From an uncultured Lachnospiraceae bacterium (GTDB taxonomy: Bacteria; Bacillota; Clostridia; Lachnospirales; Lachnospiraceae), in contig CAJTJY010000002.1 of the NCBI GenBank assembly GCA_910576975.1, positions 1 to 43,426 on the forward strand: a stretch of 43,426 bases of DNA, read 5' to 3'. This document shows, piece by piece, positions 23,638 to 31,018 of this stretch (positions within the stretch are counted from its first letter, which is position 1; every line of letters starts with the position of its first letter). A program made the position numbers and the translations under genes. Under the pieces are notes generated by a model that was given only the letters and a program-made list of their open reading frames with translations, was not told the DNA's origin and did not search any database.

Positions 23638-25941
23638 TTAAGCGTCCGCCAGGCTCTTTATGATTCCGCACGCCCTATAATGCGTCAGGGGATGTTCCTC
23701 CACTGGAACGCCTTTTTCTTCTGCCAGCCGCAGGATGTGAGCTAAAGAAGGATCCTCCCTGCCTCCTTCTGCTACCAGGATCTTCCAAGGAACCCGGCGC
23801 AAAAGCACCCGGGTAGCCTCCCCAATGCCTGGCTTGATTAAATTAATGTCCGCAATGCCGTATTCCTCTGCCAGCCCTTTCACCTCTTCCAGCCCAGTTC
23901 CTGCCTGGACTTGTTCTACTTCGGCTGTTTTGTCTCCGGCTTTATCCCGCCTTGCCACGTTGTGGTCCGGCTGCTGCAAGACCAAAGGCTCTGTCTCAAA
24001 TTCCCGCTCAATCGCATTGATAAATTGATAGGAAAGATCCTCGTTTTGGAGCTCTTGATAATATACTGCTCCATGAAAGTCTTCTGCCCCGATGATATCC
24101 GGGCGCAGGAACGTCCGGCTGACCAAGCCGGAAACCGTGCAATTGAGGCAGGAACTGGGAATCAAAAGATCCTCATGAGTGCCGCACAGCGTTGTCACGT
24201 TTGCAGGATCAGCTGCCACGGCAATTTCCCGGGAAACTCCGGGATAGGCGGCAAGCTCTTTCCTTAATTCTTTCAAGATGGCTCCTTTTCCAATCCAACC
24301 ATCCACAAAGACAAGCTGCCCAGGATCATAGCGCTCAAGCAGGAATTTCATTGCATTTTTGTCAATCCCTCTGCCGCGGATAATGGAAATGGCATAATGC
24401 ATCAGTTCTTTCTTATACTTTCTGCGGATATAGCGCTTGAGCAAAATACCAATCGGAATCCCAGCTCTTGCCAGGGACACCAGTACCATGGACGCTCCCT
24501 TTGTGCTCATCAATTTATCTGCCAGCCGTCCCACTGCCTCTGCCGTAGGCTTTGCATAGCTTTTGAGCGCTTCCTGGTAAACTCTCATATAAGTCTCGCT
24601 CGGGACATATTCCAAGGGGAGCATTTCACAGTAATGCGTCCCCGACTGAATCAAACGTTCCCGTTCTTGCGTAGGCTGAGGCTTTACCAGCCCGGTAATG
24701 TCTTTGAGCAGCAAAATCACGTCCTCTTCCTGATAAGAGCTTTTCATGCCCACTCTTTTTGCCGTTGTCTGTTCCTGCCAGCGAAACCATCTGATACTTT
24801 GATTGCCAGCAAGCGCCAATGCCGCCAGCAGAGAATCAATTCCTTTATGACAATTCCCTGGCGCATCACTGAGAATAAGCACCTGATCGTAAGTTTCCAA
24901 GTCATACACAAAGGTCCTGCGCTGCTCTTCATACAAGCTCCTTAATTCATACCTGGCATGCAAAGGATATGCCTCTTCGTCGCTAACCTCGATCGGGCTT
25001 CTTGTGGTAGCATGGCATCGAACCAGGCACCCAGCTTCTTCCAGCTTTGATCCCACGAAAAGAGCCGGATACATAAACTCTTCCGTGCCAAGCACGAGAT
25101 AAGATTTGCCCGGTTTTGGAGGACAATGATCGCTAATCTGCATCCAGAGATTTTCACAGGCATTGCCATACGCCCTGCCTTCCACCAGGCGCCTGGCGTT
25201 TAAATATCCTGTCAGAAACACCTCCTCCATGCCGCCTGCCATATCGCTCTTTGTGCCTGGTTCCCTTTCTTGAGCTTTCTCAATGTCCCCGGTATCTCTA
25301 TTTGGCACCAATTGCTCCAAATAAACATATTTTCCATCCTTGTCGAACCGTTCAGCCACTTCATCAAAGGAACTGTGATCTGTCTTTAACAGATAATGCA
25401 CCTCGATTCCATGTTCCTGATAACGCAAAAGCGCATCCTGGTCCATGCCGTTTAACAGTGACGCCACGGAAAAACGCACCTCGCCTGGATATTGCTGTTC
25501 CATAATCTTGACAATTTTTAAGATCGTATTCCCAGTCGTCACCTCGTCTTCCACAAATACCACCCGGTCAAACTGACTGATCGCCGTATCCAATTCATCT
25601 TTCACCAGCCTCTGCTCTGTGGCGTGACTGTGAGATTCTGTAAAGTACAAGTAATCTGCGCCTTTCACATCTTCCCTGGTGGTCTGAATATACCAGGCAC
25701 CAAGCTTCACAGCCAGCCTTGCTCCAATCGCCGTGGCCGTCTCTGCAAAGCCTGCCAAAAGCAAGCGCTCCCCAGGGTAGGCAAGACGCACCTGCCCTGC
25801 CAATGCATCCATCATCTCAAATGCCGTCTTTGGGCTCACCGGAACATGCTTGCCCTGAAGCGGATTTACCACAAGGTAGCTTCTCTTTTTATTATTTTCT
25901 CTTTTTGCTATTTTGATTAAATCTATTTCCCGATATTCCAT
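23638..25941 (-). CDS. PRTase-TRSP-PRTase-PELOTA fusion protein of the Ter biosynthetic module
   Basis: A 767-residue cytosolic protein with four parts. Residues 1-220 are an orotate-PRTase-like domain with the PRPP loop VFVEDEVTTGNT at 129-139. About 240-390 matches a TRSP-type domain. About 395-650 is a second PRTase-like domain (formerly named StiP) with LARAGIPIGILLKRYIRR and FVDGWIGKG. Residues 690-767 are a PELOTA-type RNA-binding domain ending in HPLTHYRACGIIKSLADA. In most Ter systems these parts are encoded by two genes; here they are one. They are proposed to make a nucleoside-like metabolite from PRPP. The start overlaps ribH by 50 bases with only a weak AGGA site, so translation probably depends on ribH. 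No promoter of its own is seen. Domain borders are estimates. Confidence 0.78.
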   Translation of the reverse strand: MEYREIDLIKIAKRENNKKRSYLVVNPLQGKHVPVSPKTAFEMMDALAGQVRLAYPGERLLLAGFAETATAIGARLAVKLGAWYIQTTREDVKGADYLYFTESHSHATEQRLVKDELDTAISQFDRVVFVEDEVTTGNTILKIVKIMEQQYPGEVRFSVASLLNGMDQDALLRYQEHGIEVHYLLKTDHSSFDEVAERFDKDGKYVYLEQLVPNRDTGDIEKAQEREPGTKSDMAGGMEEVFLTGYLNARRLVEGRAYGNACENLWMQISDHCPPKPGKSYLVLGTEEFMYPALFVGSKLEEAGCLVRCHATTRSPIEVSDEEAYPLHARYELRSLYEEQRRTFVYDLETYDQVLILSDAPGNCHKGIDSLLAALALAGNQSIRWFRWQEQTTAKRVGMKSSYQEEDVILLLKDITGLVKPQPTQERERLIQSGTHYCEMLPLEYVPSETYMRVYQEALKSYAKPTAEAVGRLADKLMSTKGASMVLVSLARAGIPIGILLKRYIRRKYKKELMHYAISIIRGRGIDKNAMKFLLERYDPGQLVFVDGWIGKGAILKELRKELAAYPGVSREIAVAADPANVTTLCGTHEDLLIPSSCLNCTVSGLVSRTFLRPDIIGAEDFHGAVYYQELQNEDLSYQFINAIEREFETEPLVLQQPDHNVARRDKAGDKTAEVEQVQAGTGLEEVKGLAEEYGIADINLIKPGIGEATRVLLRRVPWKILVAEGGREDPSLAHILRLAEEKGVPVEEHPLTHYRACGIIKSLADA

Positions 25942-26422
25942 TTCCTGGATGCCTTTCTGTCCTCATGCCTTTTAATAAATTGACCATCTCAATAGCGCTA
26001 CACGCTGCGTCAAAACCTTTATTTCCGGCCTTGGTCCCTGCACGCTCAATAGCCTGCTCGATATTATCCGTAGTTAAGACGCCAAAAATAACCGGAACCT
26101 CCGTCTTCAGCCCTACGGAAGCCACCCCTTTGCTGACTTCTGCGCATACATAATCATAATGAGTGGTTGCCCCTTTGATCACTGCGCCCAGGCAGATCAC
26201 TGCGTCAAACTTCCCGCTCTGCGCCATTTTCTGTGCAGCAAGCGGAATCTCAAATGCGCCTGGCACCCATGCCAGGGTAATGTCATCGTCTTCCACGCCA
26301 TGGCGCAGCAAAGCGTCATGAGCGCCTGACACCAGCTTTGACACTATGAACTCATTAAACCTGGACGCCACAATTCCTACATTGATTCCACTCGCTACGA
26401 CATTTCCTTCTAATACTTTCAT
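25892..26422 (-). CDS. ribH: 6,7-dimethyl-8-ribityllumazine synthase
   Basis: A 176-residue lumazine synthase. It has GIVASRFNEFIVSKLVSGA, VPGAFEIPLAAQKMA, GAVIKGATTHYDYVC and FGVLTTDNIEQAIERAG, all family motifs; His in THYDYV is the proton donor. It joins ArP and 3,4-dihydroxybutanone phosphate in riboflavin synthesis. The usual length is about 155 residues: after the normal end (EMVNLLKGM) there are some 20 extra polar and basic residues that read into the start of the next gene, with 50 bases of overlap. The ATG at 26420-26422 is used, as the upstream in-frame ATG is inside the ribosome site. Upstream lie the recurrent leader and MITE copy B. Confidence 0.93.
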   Translation of the reverse strand: MKVLEGNVVASGINVGIVASRFNEFIVSKLVSGAHDALLRHGVEDDDITLAWVPGAFEIPLAAQKMAQSGKFDAVICLGAVIKGATTHYDYVCAEVSKGVASVGLKTEVPVIFGVLTTDNIEQAIERAGTKAGNKGFDAACSAIEMVNLLKGMRTERHPGNGISGNRFNQNSKKRK

Positions 26423-26423
26423 A

Positions 26424-26468
26424 ATTTCCTCCATTCTGTGCGCTTTTCAGCAAAAATAGGTAATTTTG
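26424..26468 (-). repeat. Recurrent leader (hairpin plus Shine-Dalgarno), copy 2
   Basis: Reading toward ribH: AAAAT-TACCT-ATTTT, then TGCTGAAAAGCGCACAG and AATGGAGGAAAT. Compared with the other copies, the C-G pair next to the loop is T-A here, so the pairing is kept while the bases differ. MITE copy B abuts it upstream. Confidence 0.75.
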
Positions 26469-26471
26469 GAC

Positions 26472-26630
26472 TGTCGCACTAAGATATTTACTTGTTCAAA
26501 AGGTCTTGCCGCTCATACGGCAAAGACAGAATGCGCAAAATCACTCTGGGAATCTAGCTTCGCAAGATAATTTTTGTGCATTTTGTTTGCAATGGAAACC
26601 TTTTCAACAAGTAAATATCTTAGTGCGACA
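26472..26630. mobile_element. MITE-like element, GTCGCAC family, copy B
   Basis: A 159-base element with ends TGTCGCACTAAGATATTT and its exact inverse. It shares the TTGCCGC...GCGGCAA, GAATGCGCAAAA, central CTAGCTT and TTTGCAATGGAAACC blocks with copies A and C. Relative to the downstream gene and leader it is in the opposite orientation to copy A. It sits between ribBA and ribH. Confidence 0.85.
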
Positions 26631-26713
26631 ACTCCACTCTTCAATCTTCTTTTCCAAGGTAATTCCTTTGACGAATAAAATTTCCACAGTTTTGATACAC
26701 GTGTAAGCCAATT

Positions 26714-27916
26714 TTAATAATTCGTCATATGGTTCATTTTATTTTGCTTAGTCTTTAAATAAAACAGATCTGTCTTTTTGGCCGGCATCTGGATCGGCAC
26801 ACGCTCCTCGATGGTAATCCCATACCCGGACAATCCGTTAATCTTCTTGGGATTATTCGTCAAAAGCCGCAGTTTCCTTGCTCCCAAATCATGAAGGATT
26901 TGGGCTCCGATTCCATAATCCCTCAAATCAGGAGCAAAACCCAGTTTCACATTTGCCTCCACGGTATCTAGTCCCTGCTCTTGAAGCTCATACGCTTTCA
27001 GCTTATTGATCAATCCGATCCCTCTGCCCTCCTGGCGCATATACAGCAGAATTCCCCTGCCTTCTTCGGCAATCGCTTTCATGGCTGCGTCTAGCTGTTC
27101 GCCGCAGTCGCAACGCCCGGAGCCAAACACGTCCCCAGTAAGACATTCTGAATGCACCCGGCACAATACCGGCTCCCCATCAAAAACCGTTCCCATGGTC
27201 AGCGCTACATGGTGCTCTCCATTTAATTTATTGACATAGCCATAAATCTCGAATTCGCCATATTTGGTCGGCATTTTCGCATGTGCTTCCTGATGTACTA
27301 AGCTGTCTCTGTCCATTCGGTAACGAACCAAGTCCGCTATGGTAATCACTGTCATCTGGAACTTTTCTGCAAGCTGCAATAGCTCCGTGGTGCGCATCAT
27401 GCTTCCATCCTCACGCATGATCTCACAGCAAAGGCCACAAGGCTTTAGACCTGCAAGGACAGCGAGATCCACCGTTGCCTCGGTATGACCAGTACGTTTT
27501 AACACGCCTCCCTCCCTGGCTTCTAAGGGAAACATATGGCCTGGCCTGCGAAAATCTTCTGGCCTTGCTCCATCTTTCACTGCAAGCAGCGCCGTCTTTG
27601 AACGCTCAAAGGCCGAAATTCCGGTGTCTGTGTCAATCCCGTCAATGGACACTGTAAATGCTGTCTGATGGTTATCTGTATTTTGTTCCACCATCTGTCT
27701 TAACCCAAGCTGCTTACAAAGTTGCTGATCCATAGGCATACAGATCAATCCTTTGCCATGTGTCGCCATAAAATTAATATTTTCCGGAGTGGCAAATTCT
27801 GCAGCGCAGATAAAATCCCCTTCGTTCTCCCGGTCTGGATCGTCAATGACCATAACGATTTTTCCCTGGCGGATATCCAAAAGAGCCTGTTCCACTGTGT
27901 CTAACTTCTTACCCAA
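26714..27916 (-). CDS. ribBA: Bifunctional DHBP synthase / GTP cyclohydrolase II
   Basis: A 400-residue two-domain enzyme. Residues 1-205 are 3,4-dihydroxy-2-butanone 4-phosphate synthase (VIDDPDRENEGDFICAAE, RTGHTEATVDLA). Residues 206-400 are GTP cyclohydrolase II, with the zinc ligands in SECLTGDVFGSGRCDCGEQ and the RQEGRGIGL motif. It makes both precursors of riboflavin. The start codon is TTG at 27914-27916 with AAGGATGG seven bases before it; no ATG is available before the conserved core. The tail after about residue 385 is polar and not conserved. It lies between ribE and ribH in the rib operon. Confidence 0.94.
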   Translation of the reverse strand: MGKKLDTVEQALLDIRQGKIVMVIDDPDRENEGDFICAAEFATPENINFMATHGKGLICMPMDQQLCKQLGLRQMVEQNTDNHQTAFTVSIDGIDTDTGISAFERSKTALLAVKDGARPEDFRRPGHMFPLEAREGGVLKRTGHTEATVDLAVLAGLKPCGLCCEIMREDGSMMRTTELLQLAEKFQMTVITIADLVRYRMDRDSLVHQEAHAKMPTKYGEFEIYGYVNKLNGEHHVALTMGTVFDGEPVLCRVHSECLTGDVFGSGRCDCGEQLDAAMKAIAEEGRGILLYMRQEGRGIGLINKLKAYELQEQGLDTVEANVKLGFAPDLRDYGIGAQILHDLGARKLRLLTNNPKKINGLSGYGITIEERVPIQMPAKKTDLFYLKTKQNKMNHMTNY

Positions 27917-27981
27917 TTCTCATCCATCCTTTCTCAGACTTGTTTCTAAGCTTCTTGCTTCTAAATCTATATTTCAGACGA

Positions 27982-28632
27982 TTAGAGAAATCCATGCTCT
28001 GTCAAAAAACTTTCGCTAACCCTGCTCTTAGGCTTCTCTTCTTTCTTCTCAAGCAGAAATTTCTCCACATATTTTCCGACGACGTCGCACTCGATATTCA
28101 CAATGCTGCCCACCGTCTTCTGTGACAGCGCCGTCTCTCTCTGGGTATGTGGAATCACTGAAACTTGAAACTCCTGACTGCCGACGTTTGCCACCGTAAG
28201 ACTGATCCCGTCCAGCGCCACGGAGCCCTTTTCTACAATATAATGAAGCAGCCTTTCCTCTGTCTGCAAGGTATACCACACGGCATTCTCTTCTCTGCAA
28301 ATCGCAGTGATCTTCCCAGTCCCGTCAATATGACCGGAAACCATATGCCCGCCAAACCTGCCGTCTGCAGCCATGGCCCGCTCCAAGTTCACGACTCCTT
28401 GCATGGCAGTCTCTGAGAGGCTGCTGCGCCGCATGGTCTCAGCCATCACATCCGCCGTAAAGCTGTCAGATGCAAGCGATGTCACCGTGAGGCAAATTCC
28501 GTTGACTGCGATACTGTCCCCGATTTTCGTTCCTTGCAGAACCTTTCGGCAGCAAATTCGAATCTGTGCCGACAAAACGCCCTGTTTCCTTTCACTTAAG
28601 ATACCCGTTTCCTCTATGATTCCAGTAAACAT
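27982..28632 (-). CDS. ribE: Riboflavin synthase alpha chain
   Basis: A 216-residue protein starting MFTGIIEETG, with two lumazine-binding repeats: GDSIAVNGICLTVTSL in the first and GSVALDGISLTVANVG in the second, each followed by ETxRRSSL- or TQRETAL-like parts. It dismutates two lumazine molecules to riboflavin. The length is standard. AAAGGAGAG precedes the ATG. It is the third gene of the riboswitch-controlled rib operon, 32 bases after ribD. Confidence 0.94.
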   Translation of the reverse strand: MFTGIIEETGILSERKQGVLSAQIRICCRKVLQGTKIGDSIAVNGICLTVTSLASDSFTADVMAETMRRSSLSETAMQGVVNLERAMAADGRFGGHMVSGHIDGTGKITAICREENAVWYTLQTEERLLHYIVEKGSVALDGISLTVANVGSQEFQVSVIPHTQRETALSQKTVGSIVNIECDVVGKYVEKFLLEKKEEKPKSRVSESFLTEHGFL

Positions 28633-28664
28633 GGCTCTCTCCTTTCAGAATTCTTACGCCTGTC

Positions 28665-29849
28665 CTAAAGCAGCTCACATTCTTCAATAGTCTCCGGTTC
28701 AATCTTTCCAGTGATGCAGATATCCTTTCCAAAACGAAGGACCTCCATTTCTTGCAATATTACCGCATCCTCCATTCTAGAAATCCCGATCCCCTCCACT
28801 GGGGATTTAGCGTCTGCTCCGGCAATGAGCTTTGGCGCCACAAAGGCATAGACTCGCTGCACCAGCCCTTGTCGCAGCGCAGAGGCATTCAAGGTTCCCC
28901 CTCCTTCCAACAAAACGCTGTCGATCCCCCTGTCTCCTAATTGCCGAAAAAGCTTCTTTAAATCTAGCTGCGGCGCAATGCAGCCTGCCGTTCGCGGCAC
29001 TTCCAAAAGAACAATTCCCTGTTCTTTCAGATATGCCTTAATATGTTCTAATTTCTCTGGCGCTCCCATGCCATGATAAAATTCTTGCGCTGACTGAGGA
29101 TTCCATGCCACAAGCGTCTCATGCTCCCAGGCTGTCTTAACAATCTGGCAATCCAGCGGGATCCGCAGCCTGGCGTCGCAGATCACGCGAACAGGGCTCT
29201 TGCCCCCTTCCATACGGCAGTTGAGCATCGGATCGTCCTCCAATACCGTGCCGATTCCCGCCATGATGCCGTAATAACGATTCCGCAAGCATTGCACATA
29301 ATTTCTGGCTTCTGGACCGGTAACCCATTTGGAATCCCCAGTCTCACAGGCAATTTTTCCATCCAAGGTCATAGCATACTTCATAGCCGTAAACGGCAGT
29401 TTGCGCTCCATGTAATAAAAGAATACTTCATTCAGCGTCCGGCATTCTTGCTCCAATATTCCAACTTCCACCTCCACCCCATGCTCTCTTAGGATGTTTA
29501 CGCCCTTTCCTGCTACCTTTGGATTGGAGTCCAAACATCCTACATAGACTTTCTTGATCTTCTTTTCCAGAATAATCTCCGTGCAGGGCGGCGTCTTGCC
29601 GTAATGACAGCATGGCTCCAATGTCACATAAAGCTCTGCGCCTTCTAAATCGGCCTCACAATGTGTCAAGGCATTGCGTTCCGCATGATATCCCCCATAA
29701 GCTTCATGATGCCCATGGACGATTATTTCACCGCCTTTTACTACCAGACAGCCCACCATGGGATTGGGAGATACTTTTCCCTCCCCTTTTCTGGCGAGTT
29801 CCAGCGCCATTCTCATATACTCCTGCGGCGTTCTGTGCTTCGCTTCCAT
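28665..29849 (-). CDS. ribD: Bifunctional diaminohydroxyphosphoribosylaminopyrimidine deaminase/reductase
   Basis: A 394-residue two-domain enzyme. The deaminase domain (residues 1-145) has the zinc motif HAERNALTHC and EPCCHYGKTPPC. The reductase domain (about 146-365) has KYAMTLDGKIA, GDSKWVTGPEARNYV and LLEGGGTLN. It performs the second and third steps from GTP to riboflavin. AGGAGG lies before ATG 29847-29849; a GTG just upstream is a less likely start. It follows ribU in the rib operon. Confidence 0.94.
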   Translation of the reverse strand: MEAKHRTPQEYMRMALELARKGEGKVSPNPMVGCLVVKGGEIIVHGHHEAYGGYHAERNALTHCEADLEGAELYVTLEPCCHYGKTPPCTEIILEKKIKKVYVGCLDSNPKVAGKGVNILREHGVEVEVGILEQECRTLNEVFFYYMERKLPFTAMKYAMTLDGKIACETGDSKWVTGPEARNYVQCLRNRYYGIMAGIGTVLEDDPMLNCRMEGGKSPVRVICDARLRIPLDCQIVKTAWEHETLVAWNPQSAQEFYHGMGAPEKLEHIKAYLKEQGIVLLEVPRTAGCIAPQLDLKKLFRQLGDRGIDSVLLEGGGTLNASALRQGLVQRVYAFVAPKLIAGADAKSPVEGIGISRMEDAVILQEMEVLRFGKDICITGKIEPETIEECELL

Positions 29850-29887
29850 CACTACCTCCTTTTTGGCTTCCTTGCGTTATTTTAATT

Positions 29888-30502
29888 TTAGCGATTGCGG
29901 TAAGTCCCTTTCAAAAACGGGGAAAGGGGTTTATAGATCAAAATAGTGATGGCTACGCTCAGCAGGCCCTTAACGAGCGTAAAGGGCGTGTTAAATATCA
30001 CCAAGCATTCCAGAATCCCTTTCACGCCTGGCACGATCGCCTGATACGCCTGCAGAATTGCTTCCTTGGTCATAAAATTATAATAAAAGGGATACACAAT
30101 ATAATAATTGGAAATGATGCTGACACCCGCCATCAGCAATGCTCCTGCCAAGGCGCCTAAGATGGCGCTTTTTTTCCCTTTCCATTTCTGATAGATCATT
30201 CCCGCCGGAAATACAAAGCAGGCGCCCAGAAGAAAGTTGGACAATTCTCCCACCCCTCCGGTAGTAGACATCAAAAGATGGAGCAGATTCTTAATCAGGC
30301 AAATCATCACCCCGCTCACCGGGCCCATGGCAAATGCCCCAAGCAATGCCGGAAGTTCCGACAAATCCATCTTGATAAAAGGCGGCATGACGGGAACTGT
30401 AAATTCAAAGAACATCAATACAAAGGCAATGGCGGAAAGCATGGCTGTCATCGTTAGTTTCCAGATATCCGCCCGTTTCTGTGCTGTGCTTGCTGTATTC
30501 AA
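29888..30502 (-). CDS. ribU: RibU riboflavin transporter (ECF substrate-binding subunit)
   Basis: A 204-residue membrane protein with five or six hydrophobic segments. KLTMTAMLSAIAFVLMFFEF, FIKMDLSELPALLGAFAMGP and a Lys/Asn-rich loop (IKNLLHLL) are typical of RibU S-components. It would work with a shared ECF energizing module encoded elsewhere. The start is TTG (30500-30502) with AAGGAGT eight bases upstream; no ATG is available near the N-terminus. It is the first gene after the FMN riboswitch. Confidence 0.9.
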   Translation of the reverse strand: MNTASTAQKRADIWKLTMTAMLSAIAFVLMFFEFTVPVMPPFIKMDLSELPALLGAFAMGPVSGVMICLIKNLLHLLMSTTGGVGELSNFLLGACFVFPAGMIYQKWKGKKSAILGALAGALLMAGVSIISNYYIVYPFYYNFMTKEAILQAYQAIVPGVKGILECLVIFNTPFTLVKGLLSVAITILIYKPLSPFLKGTYRNR

Positions 30503-30541
30503 TTTAATTACTCCTTCCTAGATTATGCTTCTTTAAAAGTC

Positions 30542-30687
30542 TTTTCTTGTCTATAAGGATTAAGGTGCCAAAAAGTCCATCTTCATTACAGAACAAATTT
30601 TTTCAAGATTGTTGTGCAAGATTGGGAAAATTAGCCTGCAAAGGAAATTCAGACCTTTTGACATCCTAATTCTTATAGACAAGAAAA
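30542..30687. repeat. Inverted-repeat element between riboswitch and ribU
   Basis: Arms of 36 bases at both ends are inverse copies with about 30 matches (TTTTCTTGTCTATAAG is perfect). The middle 74 bases are AT-rich without coding potential. The outer end supplies the T tract of the riboswitch terminator. It may be a MITE insertion or a long mRNA hairpin. Confidence 0.65.
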
Positions 30688-30711
30688 CCCTGAATCTATA
30701 GAGATTCAGGG
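30681..30711 (-). terminator. Attenuator terminator of the FMN riboswitch
   Basis: On the minus strand CCCTGAATC pairs with GATTCAGGG around a six-base loop and is followed by TTTTCTT. Its place right after the aptamer suggests transcription control by FMN. Confidence 0.85.
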
Positions 30712-30739
30712 CGTGCAAATAGTCCTATGCGCGGCTCGC

Positions 30740-30895
30740 ATACCTTCTCCCATCCAGACTATACTGTCGGTTTTGGATTCTCACCAAATCATGCCTTGTG
30801 GCTCACGGACTTGCCTTCTACGAGGTATCACCGTCGGTCGGGAATACCGTTCCTCGCTCTTTTTAAGAAAGAAACGGGCACCCTGCCCTGAAGAT
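30740..30895 (-). ncRNA. FMN riboswitch (RFN element)
   Basis: On the minus strand all conserved RFN blocks are present in order: CTTCAGGGCAGGGTG, ATTCCCGACCGACGGTGAT, AGTCCGTGAGCC, TTGGTGAGAATCCAAAACC, GACAGTATAGTCTGGATG, GGAGAAGGTAT. It binds FMN and should switch off the ribU-ribD-ribE-ribBA-ribH operon by way of the terminator that follows. Confidence 0.97.
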
Positions 30896-30916
30896 CGTTA
30901 TTTTATTTCAAGCTCT

Positions 30917-30945
30917 ATTCTACTCTTTCAACAAGCTTCTGTCAA
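30917..30945 (-). promoter_or_regulatory. Promoter of the riboflavin operon
   Basis: TTGACA (30940-30945), 17 bases, TAGAAT (30917-30922) on the minus strand, just upstream of the FMN aptamer. Confidence 0.85.
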
Positions 30946-31018
30946 CTATGCTTTCTTGTTGTTACAAAATCAAATACAACATCAGATATTCCTTTTAACA
31001 ATTTTGCTGTTCCAACCG

